Shown here piece by piece: positions 1 to 6,523 of a DNA stretch of 18,447 nucleotides (within the stretch, counting starts at the first letter, position 1; each line of letters starts with the position of its first letter). The stretch covers positions 1 through 18,447 of the forward strand of contig JANNOG010000102.1 in NCBI GenBank assembly GCA_031398915.1, in the 5' to 3' direction. This DNA comes from JANNOG01 sp031398915 (GTDB lineage: Bacteria > Actinomycetota > Actinomycetes > Actinomycetales > JBBAYJ01). The position numbers were made by a program, and so were the translations under genes. The notes beneath the pieces are model-generated. The model saw only the letters and a program-made list of their open reading frames with translations. It made no database searches and was not told the DNA's origin.

Positions 1-315
1 GTCTTCTCGCAGGGGACTATCTATTCTGCGGCCGAGCCAACGGTATCTGTGGTGCTTGCTGCCTTGACGGAGGACCAGCCGTCCTGGCGGAGTGGTCGAC
101 TATTGGATCTTTTATTCTTTCTCATCAGTGGCACCTCTGCAGCAGATTCGTCCTTGCAGGCTCGCTGCAGGGATCGTGCGCGCGAGGGGTACTGGGTGCT
201 TGCACGATGGGCCCTCGCCCATGAAGGGTGGGCGCGAGAGAACGCCCTAGAGACGATGGAGGTGATCGCCCCGGACCGCGTCGAGCTGATCCGCTCGATG
301 ATGGTCCGAGGTTAA
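1..315 (+). CDS. HEAT-like immunity protein, C-terminal part (5' end outside window)
   Basis: The reading frame is open from base 1 to a TAA at 313-315, so the gene begins outside the window; the GTG at 49 is internal. The 104 visible residues are a run of amphipathic helices (for example LLDLLFFLISG and GYWVLARWALAHEG) ending in an acidic helix and VELIRSMMVRG. This resembles the C-terminal helices of HEAT-repeat-like proteins that sit beside polymorphic toxins in actinobacteria, and the location at the edge of an Rhs toxin/immunity region agrees with an immunity role. That role is inferred from context and general resemblance. No catalytic motif or membrane segment is seen. There is no toxin next to it inside the window, so it may be an orphan immunity gene. 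Confidence 0.55.
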   Translation, partial: VFSQGTIYSAAEPTVSVVLAALTEDQPSWRSGRLLDLLFFLISGTSAADSSLQARCRDRAREGYWVLARWALAHEGWARENALETMEVIAPDRVELIRSMMVRG

Positions 316-356
316 CACTTCTTGTCTGCGTTGAGGCGGTGACTTGTCGAAGTAGT

Positions 357-884
357 TCAGGTGGTAGTTGGGGCGATGATCGGCTGAACGCGACCACGAG
401 CGAGGCGATCCACCTTCGCCAGCGCGGCCGGGATCCGGTGTGCCCCTGCCATCGCGGCCACGATGCGTGCTGCTTCGGGGATCTCGAGCCCTCCGGCGGC
501 TGTGACGTAGAGGGGCCGTGTGGCAGTGCCGCGGGTGACCTCGGCCGCGTGCGTTGCGGTGCGGAATGGCGTCTTCGCAACGCCGATTACCGGGATGCCG
601 GTCGCGTCAGCCACATGCGACCCGAGCGCTGGGCGACCCGATGGATCAAGAGTGGCGTATCCGTCGATGACCAAGAGTTGAAGGCGTGGGCCGAGTGCCA
701 TGACCGCTCGGATGCAAGGGAGTTCCCTCTTGAAGAGCGCGCCTGGCTCGTAGTGTGTTGTTTGGGGAATGTCGGCAACGTACTCGAACTGCACCGTCGA
801 GAAGGTGAGTTCCTCACAAACGATCAGCGCCGCCGCCGCTTCACCGACGCTACCGTAATGCACGTCCACGGCGCCGACCGTCAT
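357..884 (-). CDS. Endonuclease V-like protein (short form)
   Basis: Endonuclease V cuts DNA or RNA near deaminated adenine (inosine). The 175-residue product keeps the core: AVDVHYG with Asp7, HYEPGALFKRE with Glu54, LLVIDGY with Asp74, and IPVIGVAK with Lys104. It is clearly shorter than the roughly 220-residue E. coli enzyme and lacks most of the region before the first catalytic Asp. The usual DGHGxxHP motif reads DGYATLDP, so the two His positions are Tyr and Asp; activity or substrate may differ. I chose the ATG at 884 over the longer in-frame ATG at 905 because it overlaps the TGA of the upstream regulator gene as ATGA, a typical sign of translational coupling. The two genes probably form one operon. 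Confidence 0.8.
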   Translation of the reverse strand: MTVGAVDVHYGSVGEAAAALIVCEELTFSTVQFEYVADIPQTTHYEPGALFKRELPCIRAVMALGPRLQLLVIDGYATLDPSGRPALGSHVADATGIPVIGVAKTPFRTATHAAEVTRGTATRPLYVTAAGGLEIPEAARIVAAMAGAHRIPAALAKVDRLARGRVQPIIAPTTT

Positions 885-1264
885 TGAGTGTTCCACGGGG
901 CGCACTCAGTTGACGTCGGTGAGGGCGCGGAGCATATTTTGGTGCCGAAGGCGTCGAGGATTCTGAATAGTGCGGCTTGGTCGCTGGGGGGCAGGGTGGT
1001 GAAGGCTCTGAAGTGGTCGGCGAGCGCATTGGTGGGGGCGTGTACGGGTCGGCGGGGTGTGCGGGCGATGACGAGGTAGTCCACGGCGATGTCGAAGGTC
1101 TCGGCGATGCGGACGACAGTGTTCATGCCGGGGGCGACTTTGCCGCCTTCGTAGCGGGAGACCTGGCGGGCGTCGGAGTCGATCTTGGTGGCGAGGTCGG
1201 CTTCGGGCCAGCCGTGCTCGGTGCGAAGTTCGCGCAGTCGGTGGGCTTGGAACGGGCTGGACAT
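881..1264 (-). CDS. XRE-family helix-turn-helix regulator
   Basis: A 127-residue protein with an N-terminal XRE/Cro-type DNA-binding domain at about residues 9-66: LRELRTEHGWPEADLATKI, then ARQVSRYEGGKVAPGMNTV and a helix ending FDIAVDYLV. The rest (67-127) is a linker and a helical tail (PPSDQAALFRILDAFGT) ending in a low-complexity Cys/Ser/Pro segment. The ATG at 1264 is preceded by GGAGG seven bases upstream. It is the first gene of a two-gene operon: its TGA overlaps the ATG of the endonuclease V-like gene. It could repress its own promoter or act as a partner to the nuclease; neither can be decided from sequence. Confidence 0.85.
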   Translation of the reverse strand: MSSPFQAHRLRELRTEHGWPEADLATKIDSDARQVSRYEGGKVAPGMNTVVRIAETFDIAVDYLVIARTPRRPVHAPTNALADHFRAFTTLPPSDQAALFRILDAFGTKICSAPSPTSTECAPWNTQ

Positions 1265-1283
1265 GTCGTGGCCTCCGTGGTCG

Positions 1284-1291
1284 TCACGTGA
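1284..1291. promoter_or_regulatory. Palindrome TCACGTGA upstream of XRE gene
   Basis: An exact 8-bp palindrome lies 20 bases upstream of the XRE start, between its likely promoter and its Shine-Dalgarno. It could be an autoregulatory operator, but an 8-bp palindrome in GC-rich DNA can occur by chance and no second copy was found. Confidence 0.2.
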
Positions 1292-1364
1292 GGGATATTG
1301 TGCGGCTTGGATGACGGTGATGTGTGCCTCCGGTGGCGCGCGTTGTTGCTACCAAGTGCACCAC

Positions 1365-1450
1365 ATGGCATGGCCTGTTGCCATCGAGAGTTCTTTGGAG
1401 GCATGGCGTGGCTCACCTGAAGCGGGGACTTCCCTGGCTAGCTTTGGTAC
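1365..1450 (+). pseudogene. 5' portion of toxin-like ORF cut by IS21 insertion
   Basis: When the IS21 element and one copy of its GGTAC duplication are removed, this frame (MAWPVAIESSLEAWRGSPEA...FGT) runs straight into the frame at 3795-3969, giving an 86-codon open frame. The frame is also open upstream to about 1185, antisense to the XRE gene, and the ATG at 1365 has no convincing ribosome binding site, so this may itself be a toxin C-terminal piece without its own start. The frame match across the excised element is seen directly; the claim that the 1365-1450 part was once translated is inference. Confidence 0.45.
1446..1450 (+). repeat. IS21 target-site duplication, left copy
   Basis: GGTAC sits immediately outside the left inverted repeat of the element and is repeated at 3790-3794 immediately outside the right one. 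Five bases is within the range for IS21-family insertions. Confidence 0.85.
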
Positions 1451-1503
1451 TGTCAACGGGGGCCTGGAACTGACCCCCTTTCGACGGGTTGGGATTGACC
1501 CCC
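1451..1503 (+). repeat. IS21 left inverted repeat
   Basis: Matches the reverse complement of 3737-3789 over 53 bp with about ten differences; the inner 30 bp are the best conserved. Starts TGTCAACG and contains CGACGGGTTGGGA between two TGACCCCC blocks. Confidence 0.9.
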
Positions 1504-2279
1504 GGGGCGGCTACTTGTCGCGGTCTTTGGCGAGGAGTTCGCGGCGGGCGCGGGTGCGGTAGGACTGCCCGGTCAGGGTGAGGACTTCGGCGTGGTGGAC
1601 GAGCCGGTCGATCATGGCGGCGGCGACGACTTCGTCGCCGAAGACCTCGCCCCAGCGCCCGAAGGGCAGGTTCGAGGTGACCAGGACGGATGCTTGTTCG
1701 TAGCGTGAGGCGATGAGCTGGAAGAACAGGTTCGCGGCGTCGGTGTCGAAGGGGATGTACCCGACCTCGTCGATGATGATTAGCCGGTAGCGGCGGATCT
1801 TCTTCAGTTCGGTGTCGAGGCGGCCGCTTTGGTGGGCCTCGGCGAGGCGGGCGATCCAGTTCACGGCGGTGTCGAACAGGACGGAGTGTCCGGCGTGGGC
1901 GGCCTTGACGCCCAGGCCGATCGCGAGGTGCGTCTTTCCGATGCCGGGTGGGCCGAGGAGGACCACGTTCTCGGTCTTGGCGATGAACGTGGCGGTGGCC
2001 AGGTGCGCGAGGAGGTCCCGACGCAGGCCGGGTAGGTGGTCGGCGTCGAAGTCTTCGAGGGTCTTCACGGCGGGGAAGTGGGCGGTGCGGATCCGCATCA
2101 CGCTGCCGGCGGACTCGCGGTCGGCGACCTGACGTTCGAGCACGGCGGCGAGGTATTCCTCATGGGACCAGGCGTCCTCGCGGGCTCGTTCGGCGAGGTC
2201 TTCGAAGACCCGGCCGATCGTCGGGGTCTTCAACGCCCTGGCCAGCCAGGTGATCCTGGATCCCGGTGCGTCCGGGCCG

Positions 2280-2341
2280 CCCTGGCGCCTGCTCGCAGTG
2301 GTGGTGGTCGCCCTGGCGCCTGCTCGCAGTGGTGGTGGTCG
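2280..2341. repeat. 31-bp perfect tandem duplication in istB
   Basis: 2280-2310 and 2311-2341 are identical. Because 31 is not a multiple of three, the second copy shifts the istB frame; deletion of one copy restores it. The unit includes one of the neighbouring 15-bp repeats, so slippage between repeats is a likely origin. Confidence 0.95.
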
Positions 2342-2400
2342 CAGTGGTGGTGGTCGCAGTGGTGGTGGTCGCAGTGGTGGTGGTCGCAGTGGTGGTGGTT
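2326..2400. repeat. Five 15-bp tandem repeats in istB 5' region
   Basis: The unit GCAGTGGTGGTGGTC occurs five times in a row (the last ends in T), with a degenerate sixth unit at 2401-2426. On the istB strand it encodes repeats of Ala-Thr-Thr-Thr-Thr. Copy-number change keeps frame. The plus strand is a GGT-rich tract. Confidence 0.95.
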
Positions 2401-2425
2401 GCAGTGGTGGGGGTGGTGGTGGTGG

Positions 2426-3719
2426 TCATCGTGCTCCTTCCTGTGTCTGCTCGTGTGTCCGCTCGTGGTCGGGGCGGGGGTCGAAGTCGACGCCGAAGAG
2501 GGCGTCGTAGTCGGGCAGCGCACGGATCGCGACGACGTGCCCGTCGCCGTGGGCACGCATGCCGGTGCGGGCCTGAGCCTGGGTGCGGGCGTGGGCCAGG
2601 TCGCGGCGCATCACGGCGGCCCGTTCCCGGTGAGCGGGGTCGGTGACGGTGGCCCCGGTGGTCCACGACCTGGCATGGGAGGCCACGGGCTCACCGGCGC
2701 AGGTCGCGGTAACCGTGTCGAGGCGGGCGTGCCAGTCCACGAACCGCCCAATCGCCCGCGGGTCGATGGAGTAGTCGTTGCCGGCCACGCGCACGTAGTA
2801 GTCGCGGGCCAGGCGGACCCGCCCCCGCAGCCCGACCGCCGGCGCGACCGGTGGCAGATCGACCATGCCCGCCCGGTCGCCGTCCCAGCGTTGGGCGGGG
2901 CTGGTCCCGATCGAGCGCAGGTGCCGGGCGTTGGCGTGCTCGGCGAGCCAGGCCCGGATCTGGTCGGTGAAGTCGGCCGGGCTGGTGAACACCCGACCGG
3001 GCAGGAACGAGGTCTCGAAGTAGCCGTTACGCCGCTCGACCAGCCCTTTGGTCTCGGGGTCCCTGGCCGGGGCCAGTCGCAGCCGGACCCCGACCGTCCC
3101 CGCGAACCCGGCGGCCTCGACCGTGGGTCGGCCCGTCCCCCCGATCGCGGCCTCGCGGTCCCACAGCAACGTCCGAGGGCAGCGTCCCCACCCGCTGAGG
3201 ACCTGCCACATCCCGGCCAGGATGTCCCCGCCTTGACGCGTCGGGAGCATCACTGCGTCGGTAACGCGGGAGAACCCGCACGTCATCGCCAACACCGGCA
3301 GCACCCGCGTCGCCCCGGAGGAGACCGGGACCGGCACCGCCGGGAACCACAGGTCACACTGCGCGACCTCGCCCGGGGAGTACTCGATCCGGTCCGCCGG
3401 GTCCGCAGGCGCGAACAACGGCCGCAACTCCCCGGACCCGGTCCTTCAGGACCGTCAACGATCTGGTCCACCCGATCCGCTCGGCGATCACCGTCGCCGG
3501 CATCCGCGGGAACTCCGCCAACAACGACCGGATCGCCGGCTCGAACGCGTCCACCGACGATCCCCGCGGCCCCCGGTCACGCGACGGCGGCTCCACCGAG
3601 CGCACCGCCGAACGCACCGTGTTCCTCGCCAGACCCGAACGCCGCGCGATCTCCTTGATCGACAGGCCCTCAGCCCGATGCAGACGGCGGATCTCCGCCC
3701 GATCATCCACGCTGATCAT
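2426..3719 (-). pseudogene. istA: istA, IS21 DDE transposase, frameshifted
   Basis: IstA is the DDE transposase of IS21 elements. The first frame (3719 to about 3433) carries the N-terminal helix-turn-helix (LSIKEIARRSGLARNTVRSA) and reaches RIGWTRSLTVLKDRVR; the second (3427 to 2426) continues with LRPLFAPADPADRIEYSPGE and the catalytic core. Acidic residues are visible in EVAQCDLWF, TLLWDREAAIGG and LVERRNGYFETSFLPG. The two frames join perfectly if one C is removed from the CCCC at 3430-3433, giving KDRVRELRPLF as expected for the family, so this is a one-base insertion. The stop at 2426-2428 overlaps the istB ATG. A sequencing error in the C-run is possible; recoding is not expected at this place in IstA. 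Confidence 0.9.
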
Positions 3720-3736
3720 CCCTCCAGAGTTCAGGA

Positions 3737-3789
3737 GGGGGTCAGTCCCAACCCGTCGTCAGGGGGTCAGTCTCAGCGCGTCGTCGACA
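3737..3789 (-). repeat. IS21 right inverted repeat
   Basis: The reverse complement begins TGTCGACG and matches the left end across 53 bp, including both TGACCCCC blocks. It lies upstream of istA and is followed by the GGTAC duplication at 3790-3794. Confidence 0.9.
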
Positions 3790-3794
3790 GGTAC
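3790..3794 (+). repeat. IS21 target-site duplication, right copy
   Basis: GGTAC directly adjoins the right inverted repeat and equals 1446-1450. Confidence 0.85.
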
Positions 3795-3969
3795 TAGCAT
3801 AGAGCTTCGTGCAGCTGGGAGTTATGGCGGTTCGGTTAATGACTGGGTGAAGATGGGAAGTTCAACCTATCGAGGTTCCGCTGGGTTCCAGTTCGAGACC
3901 CACTGGTACCAGAACATGGTTACGGGTGGTCGATACGAATTCAAGACCAAGGTTATGGGCTTTTCGTGA
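3795..3969 (+). pseudogene. Polymorphic toxin C-terminal tail (cut by IS21)
   Basis: The frame reads SIELRAAGSYGGSVNDWVKM, then a segment ending FETHWYQNMVTGGRYEFKTK, and stops at TGA 3967-3969. The ending 'FETHWYxNxxTGxRxEFKTK' looks like the C-terminus of toxin domains carried on Rhs and related secreted proteins in actinobacteria; I do not recognise the specific toxin activity. The 5' side is cut at the IS21 insertion site and continues in frame at 1365-1450. The stop codon overlaps the GTG of the next small frame (GTGA), the same arrangement as the other toxin/immunity pairs of this window. It should be regarded as a broken gene fragment. Confidence 0.6.
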
Positions 3970-4155
3970 GGCCGCATTCCTCGTGGGGTCTGACGACGAT
4001 TCGGGCCTTTTTTTCTGGATCTCATTGACGCTGATTCAGTCGTGAAGTGGGCGCGGCAGCGGGTGGAAACTGGAGACCTGAGTGGCAACCTTCCACAGAT
4101 CATCGAGTTGCCGACCGTGCGTTCCGAAGATGTCCAGGAGTACTTAAAATCACCG
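3966..4155 (+). pseudogene. Candidate immunity gene, frameshifted at a T7 run
   Basis: A GTG at 3966 overlaps the toxin-tail stop as GTGA and opens a frame reading RPHSSWGLTTIRAFF, which ends quickly at a TGA. If the run of seven T at about 4009-4015 had six, the frame would continue as LDLIDADSVVKWARQRVETG, then NLPQIIELPTVRSEDVQEYL, and stop at the TGA 4155-4157, just at the border of the IS3 fragment. That gives about 62 residues of acidic, protein-like sequence in the position expected for an immunity gene. I do not recognise the family. The 3' end coincides with the IS3 border, so it may also be truncated. A sequencing error in the homopolymer is possible. Confidence 0.5.
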
Positions 4156-4351
4156 TGAGCTTGTCCCCGGTCGGTGGACACGTGGGGTGTGGGACGGGGG
4201 TCTGATCCGGAAGGATGCCCCTCATGCCTGCTGCACACCCCTCAGAGTTCCGTCGTCACGCGGTGGAGCTCGCCCGGCGGGGGGATCGGCCGATCTCCTT
4301 GCTGGCGAAACAGTTACAGATCAGTGATCCCTGTCTGCGTAACTGGTTGGC
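4156..4351 (+). mobile_element. IS3-family left-end fragment with orfA start
   Basis: This stretch matches the left end of the full IS3 element at 6658-6853 with about six differences by eye: the terminal repeat starting TGAGCTTGTCCCC, and the first 42 or so codons of orfA from the ATG at 4224 (MPAAHPSEFRRHAVELARRG and on). In this copy codon 31 is TTA (Leu), where the full copy has TGA. Similarity ends abruptly at about 4351, followed by toxin-tail coding sequence, so the rest of the element was deleted together with the 5' part of that toxin gene. Confidence 0.85.
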
Positions 4352-4474
4352 ACGGGCAAGTACCAATACCCCAATGGCTATGTGTCCTATATGAATTCCC
4401 GCGGCCAGGTTGTTAATCCGCTGACCGGTCAGACACTTCGACCGTCCGATCCGCTCTGGCACATTCCGCTGTGA
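4352..4474 (+). pseudogene. Polymorphic toxin C-terminal tail, 5'-truncated
   Basis: The frame reads TGKYQYPNGYVSYMNSRGQ, VVNPLTGQTL and ends SDPLWHIPL before TGA 4472-4474. This 'YPNGYVxYMNxxGQxVxPxTG...WHIPL' ending is typical of the last residues of toxin domains on Rhs-type proteins. The 5' end is cut at the IS3 fragment. The stop overlaps the GTG of the following intact immunity gene (GTGA). No catalytic part is left, so the toxin is dead. Confidence 0.7.
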
Positions 4475-4998
4475 TTACCATTGCGCACCTCCTCCAGCCG
4501 GACCGTCGGGTGCGCGAGTACGCTTCCAAGCCGGAGATGGACCCGCTAACTGAGGACGATGCGCTACAGGAGGCACAGCTTCTCGACGTGCGGTTCGATG
4601 CGTTGCGTTCCACGCTCGGGCTTCTGTTCGAGCTCCGCACTGCCCTGCAACGGCGTGAGGCCAACACCGGCGTGCTGGTCGCGAGGGGCGTGCGCGAACT
4701 GTCGTGGTCCGCTGGCCAGCGGGCCACTCCTAGGACTGCGTGGACCGTGGGAGGTTCCGTCACGAGCAACGCCGACCGGCTGTTCAGTTTGGACCTTGGA
4801 ATGTGGCCGCCCCCGGGAGCTCAACTCCGAGTCGTTTCCGAGAGTGCGGCATTCTTCGCTGGTGATGTTCCTGGTCTTGAGGGCATACCCGACTACGGCA
4901 GCGACGATGAGGCAGAGATCCGGGCCAACTTGGCAGCGTGGAGCGCGGAGTTCGTTCCGGTGCATGCGGTCTTTCTCGACCCTGCCCCATTAGGCTGA
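4471..4998 (+). CDS. Immunity protein of polymorphic toxin system (orphan)
   Basis: A 175-residue soluble protein starting at GTG 4471, which overlaps the stop of the preceding toxin tail by four bases. It contains a helical N-terminal half (LDVRFDALRSTLGLLFELRTAL), a central beta-rich part (GVLVARGVRELSWSAGQRAT, LFSLDLGMWPPPGAQLRVVS) and an acidic end (PDYGSDDEAEIRANLAAWSA). There is no signal peptide or membrane segment. The sequence resembles actinobacterial proteins coded directly after Rhs-type toxins, but I cannot name the Pfam family. It is intact although its toxin is reduced to a tail, so if expressed it would protect only against kin or neighbours carrying the same toxin. Confidence 0.7.
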   Translation: MITIAHLLQPDRRVREYASKPEMDPLTEDDALQEAQLLDVRFDALRSTLGLLFELRTALQRREANTGVLVARGVRELSWSAGQRATPRTAWTVGGSVTSNADRLFSLDLGMWPPPGAQLRVVSESAAFFAGDVPGLEGIPDYGSDDEAEIRANLAAWSAEFVPVHAVFLDPAPLG

Positions 4999-5012
4999 TC
5001 AGCCCGTCGAGG

Positions 5013-6233
5013 ATGCTGAGTATGGTCCGTCGTCATCGCGTTGCACCTAGCTCTCGCTGTCACCGCGAGTCAGGTAGCCGTTCGGGGCGGCGGTTCACGG
5101 ACCCGTTCGGGTCCCCGGTGCATGGGGGGTCGACGGCGATGATGGGCACTGTGGGTGTGACCGGCACGGGTGCGTGGGTGGGTGATCGGGGCTTCGCGGG
5201 TGGGTTTGATGATCCGGGGTCGGGTGTGGTGCAGGTGGGTGCTCGGGTGTATGACCCGGCGTGGGGGACGTTCCTGAGTCCTGATCCGATCCTGCGGCCG
5301 GGGGACGCGGCGCAGGTGCATGGGGTGTTCTCGTATGCGTGTCAGAACCCGGTGCGGTTCAGTTACCCGTCGGGGTTGTTGGCGAATGACACTCCGTCGG
5401 GTCGGGCGGGAAAGAAGGCATCGTCTTCGTCATCGGGGTCGGGGTCGGGTGGGGGGTCGCGGGGTCAGGCGGCGTCATCGGCCCGGTATGCGGGGCAGGC
5501 CTCCGCGCATGCGACGGCGACGTCGACGCGGGCGGTGTCGGGTGGTGGGGGTAGTACGAGTGCGGTGCGCTGTGCGGCGATGAGTACGGCGACGGCGTAC
5601 CGGGATTTCCTGGGTGGGTTGTGGGGGTATGAGTACGCGACTGTGCGGCTGGCGTCGTATGCGCAGCAGAACTTCACCGTGTATGGGTGGGTGGGGCAGG
5701 CGTTCGGGATCCGCCCGTATGACGCGTCGTTGCGGGTGGAGGCGGCGCTGAAGGGTGCGTGGGGCACGGATGAGTCATCGACGGCGTATCAGGTCGGTGG
5801 GTGGGTCGGCTTCGGCATTGACCTGGGTGTTGGGACTCATGGTGTCCTTGCTGCTGGTAAGGCACCCACCACAGCCCGCAGCATCACCACCGTGGCTGGT
5901 GGTGCGGATGACCAGACGCGCGTGGGACGGTGGATGTCGCCGGACGAACATGCGGCCATGGTGCGTACCGGAGAGGTTCAAGTCGGCGGTGGAGCCACGA
6001 CCAGCGTGTCCCACCCCGCCGATGTGTCCTCCTATCTACGGCAAGCGCGCCCGGGCAGCGCCTATGCGGAGTTCTACGTACCGGCGTCCGGTCTCAGGTC
6101 TGGCGGGGCGCCTGGGTGGGCCCAGATCCCGAGCCCCACGCACCCGCTGTACGGACGACTAGCGGAGAAGACCGGCGTACCTCTTCAGAGTCCGGTGCCG
6201 GCCTGCAACATCGTCCTGGTGGGCCAATGCTAG
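5013..6233 (+). CDS. Orphan Rhs tip with TreTu-like ADP-ribosyltransferase toxin
   Basis: Homology to Rhs proteins starts near 5088 (RRFTDPFGSPV) and covers only the end of the Rhs shell: GFAGGFDDPGSGVVQVGARV, YDPAWGTFLSPDPIL and NPVRFSYPSGL. A Ser/Gly/Ala-rich linker and a hydrophobic stretch (AYQVGGWVGFGIDLGVGTHG) follow. The last ~105 residues, from TRVGRWMSPDEHAAMVRTGE (about 5916) through PGSAYAEFYVP and GWAQIPSP to PACNIVLVGQC, look like TreTu-family toxins, which ADP-ribosylate elongation factor Tu. The next gene matches the TriTu-type immunity, supporting the call. The main Rhs repeats and any secretion domain are absent, so this is a C-terminal cassette. The start is uncertain: the frame is open back to 4938, ATGs lie at 5013 and 5022, and no good ribosome binding site is seen. 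Confidence 0.75.
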   Translation: MLSMVRRHRVAPSSRCHRESGSRSGRRFTDPFGSPVHGGSTAMMGTVGVTGTGAWVGDRGFAGGFDDPGSGVVQVGARVYDPAWGTFLSPDPILRPGDAAQVHGVFSYACQNPVRFSYPSGLLANDTPSGRAGKKASSSSSGSGSGGGSRGQAASSARYAGQASAHATATSTRAVSGGGGSTSAVRCAAMSTATAYRDFLGGLWGYEYATVRLASYAQQNFTVYGWVGQAFGIRPYDASLRVEAALKGAWGTDESSTAYQVGGWVGFGIDLGVGTHGVLAAGKAPTTARSITTVAGGADDQTRVGRWMSPDEHAAMVRTGEVQVGGGATTSVSHPADVSSYLRQARPGSAYAEFYVPASGLRSGGAPGWAQIPSPTHPLYGRLAEKTGVPLQSPVPACNIVLVGQC

Positions 6234-6523
6234 GTTTACTATTCTACATGGGCGGCTGGGTCGACGGCTGGATGGCGTCGACGGACAGTCAAATCATCCT
6301 GCGATTTGAGATGGGTCCCGACGATCGGCCTAAGCGTTCTGCCTGGATGAGCATCGAAACCAGCGCGTGCCTTGGCCATGTCACCGTATGGGAATCTGGC
6401 GAGGTTGACGCTGAAGTGGTCGAGGTTGCCTCAGGGGCGAGCATTCGCGCGATCTCACGCGTTGTCGGAAGCCCATCAGAATTGGCGGCTACGATACGGG
6501 AGGTGATCTCGGCGGCTTCGTGA
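6227..6523 (+). CDS. TriTu-like immunity protein
   Basis: A 98-residue protein whose ATG at 6227 lies inside the last codons of the TreTu-like toxin gene (7-bp overlap), so the pair is almost certainly co-translated. The sequence MGGWVDGWMASTDSQIILRF, RSAWMSIETSACLGHVTVWE, SGEVDAEVVEVASG and a C-terminal helix (ELAATIREVISAAS) fits the small TriTu immunity family, which binds TreTu and blocks its NAD-dependent modification of EF-Tu. A later start at the Met of MGGWVDG (6248) is possible and would remove the hydrophobic leader LGLLFY. The frame is open upstream to 5930, but that part is the shadow of the toxin gene. Confidence 0.75.
   Translation: MLGLLFYMGGWVDGWMASTDSQIILRFEMGPDDRPKRSAWMSIETSACLGHVTVWESGEVDAEVVEVASGASIRAISRVVGSPSELAATIREVISAAS

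Larger units (their letters stand above)
1511..2429 (-). pseudogene. istB: istB, IS21 transposition helper ATPase, frameshifted
   Basis: IstB is the AAA+ ATPase that helps the IstA transposase choose and bind target DNA. The main frame (2233 to 1511) has Walker A GPPGIGKTH, Walker B LIIIDEVGY and the IstB-type ending LTGQSYRTRARRELL. The natural start is the ATG at 2429: it overlaps the istA stop as ATGA and has AGGAAGGAG just upstream. From there the frame reads MTTTTTPTT and repeated ATTTT pentapeptides, but changes phase in a perfect 31-bp tandem duplication at 2280-2341. Removing one copy joins the 5' part to SRITWLARALKTPT and the ATPase domain without a stop. A shortened product from the TTG at 2233 is possible (240 residues), keeping the ATPase core but losing the N-terminal segment, so some activity cannot be excluded. 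Confidence 0.88.
1451..3789 (-). mobile_element. IS21-family insertion sequence, probably inactive
   Basis: A complete 2,339-bp element bounded by imperfect inverted repeats of 53 bp (1451-1503 and 3737-3789, about 43 of 53 matching by eye) that begin TGTC and contain two TGACCCCC blocks each, like the repeated terminal sites of IS21 elements. It is flanked by 5-bp duplications GGTAC. Inside, on the minus strand, are istA and istB overlapping by ATGA. Both genes have frame disruptions (a C-run in istA and a 31-bp duplication near the istB 5' end), so autonomous movement is unlikely. The element interrupts a toxin-like open frame that lines up again when it is removed. The intact duplications suggest the insertion site has not been rearranged since. 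Confidence 0.93.

Noticed and set aside
977..1291. Gly/Val-rich 104-codon plus-strand frame
   Set aside because: Antisense shadow of the XRE gene.
2326..2426. CRISPR-like array
   Set aside because: The 15-bp units are directly adjacent with no spacers and encode a peptide repeat in istB.
2036..3658. A 540-codon plus-strand open frame across the IS21 element
   Set aside because: It is antisense to istA/istB, has GC-rich low-complexity composition (Gly/Pro/Arg, Trp runs from the repeats) and no recognisable domain; the opposite strand has clear transposase motifs.
4002..4020. Rho-independent terminator at the T7 run
   Set aside because: There is no stable GC-rich hairpin directly before the T-run, and coding signal continues across it.
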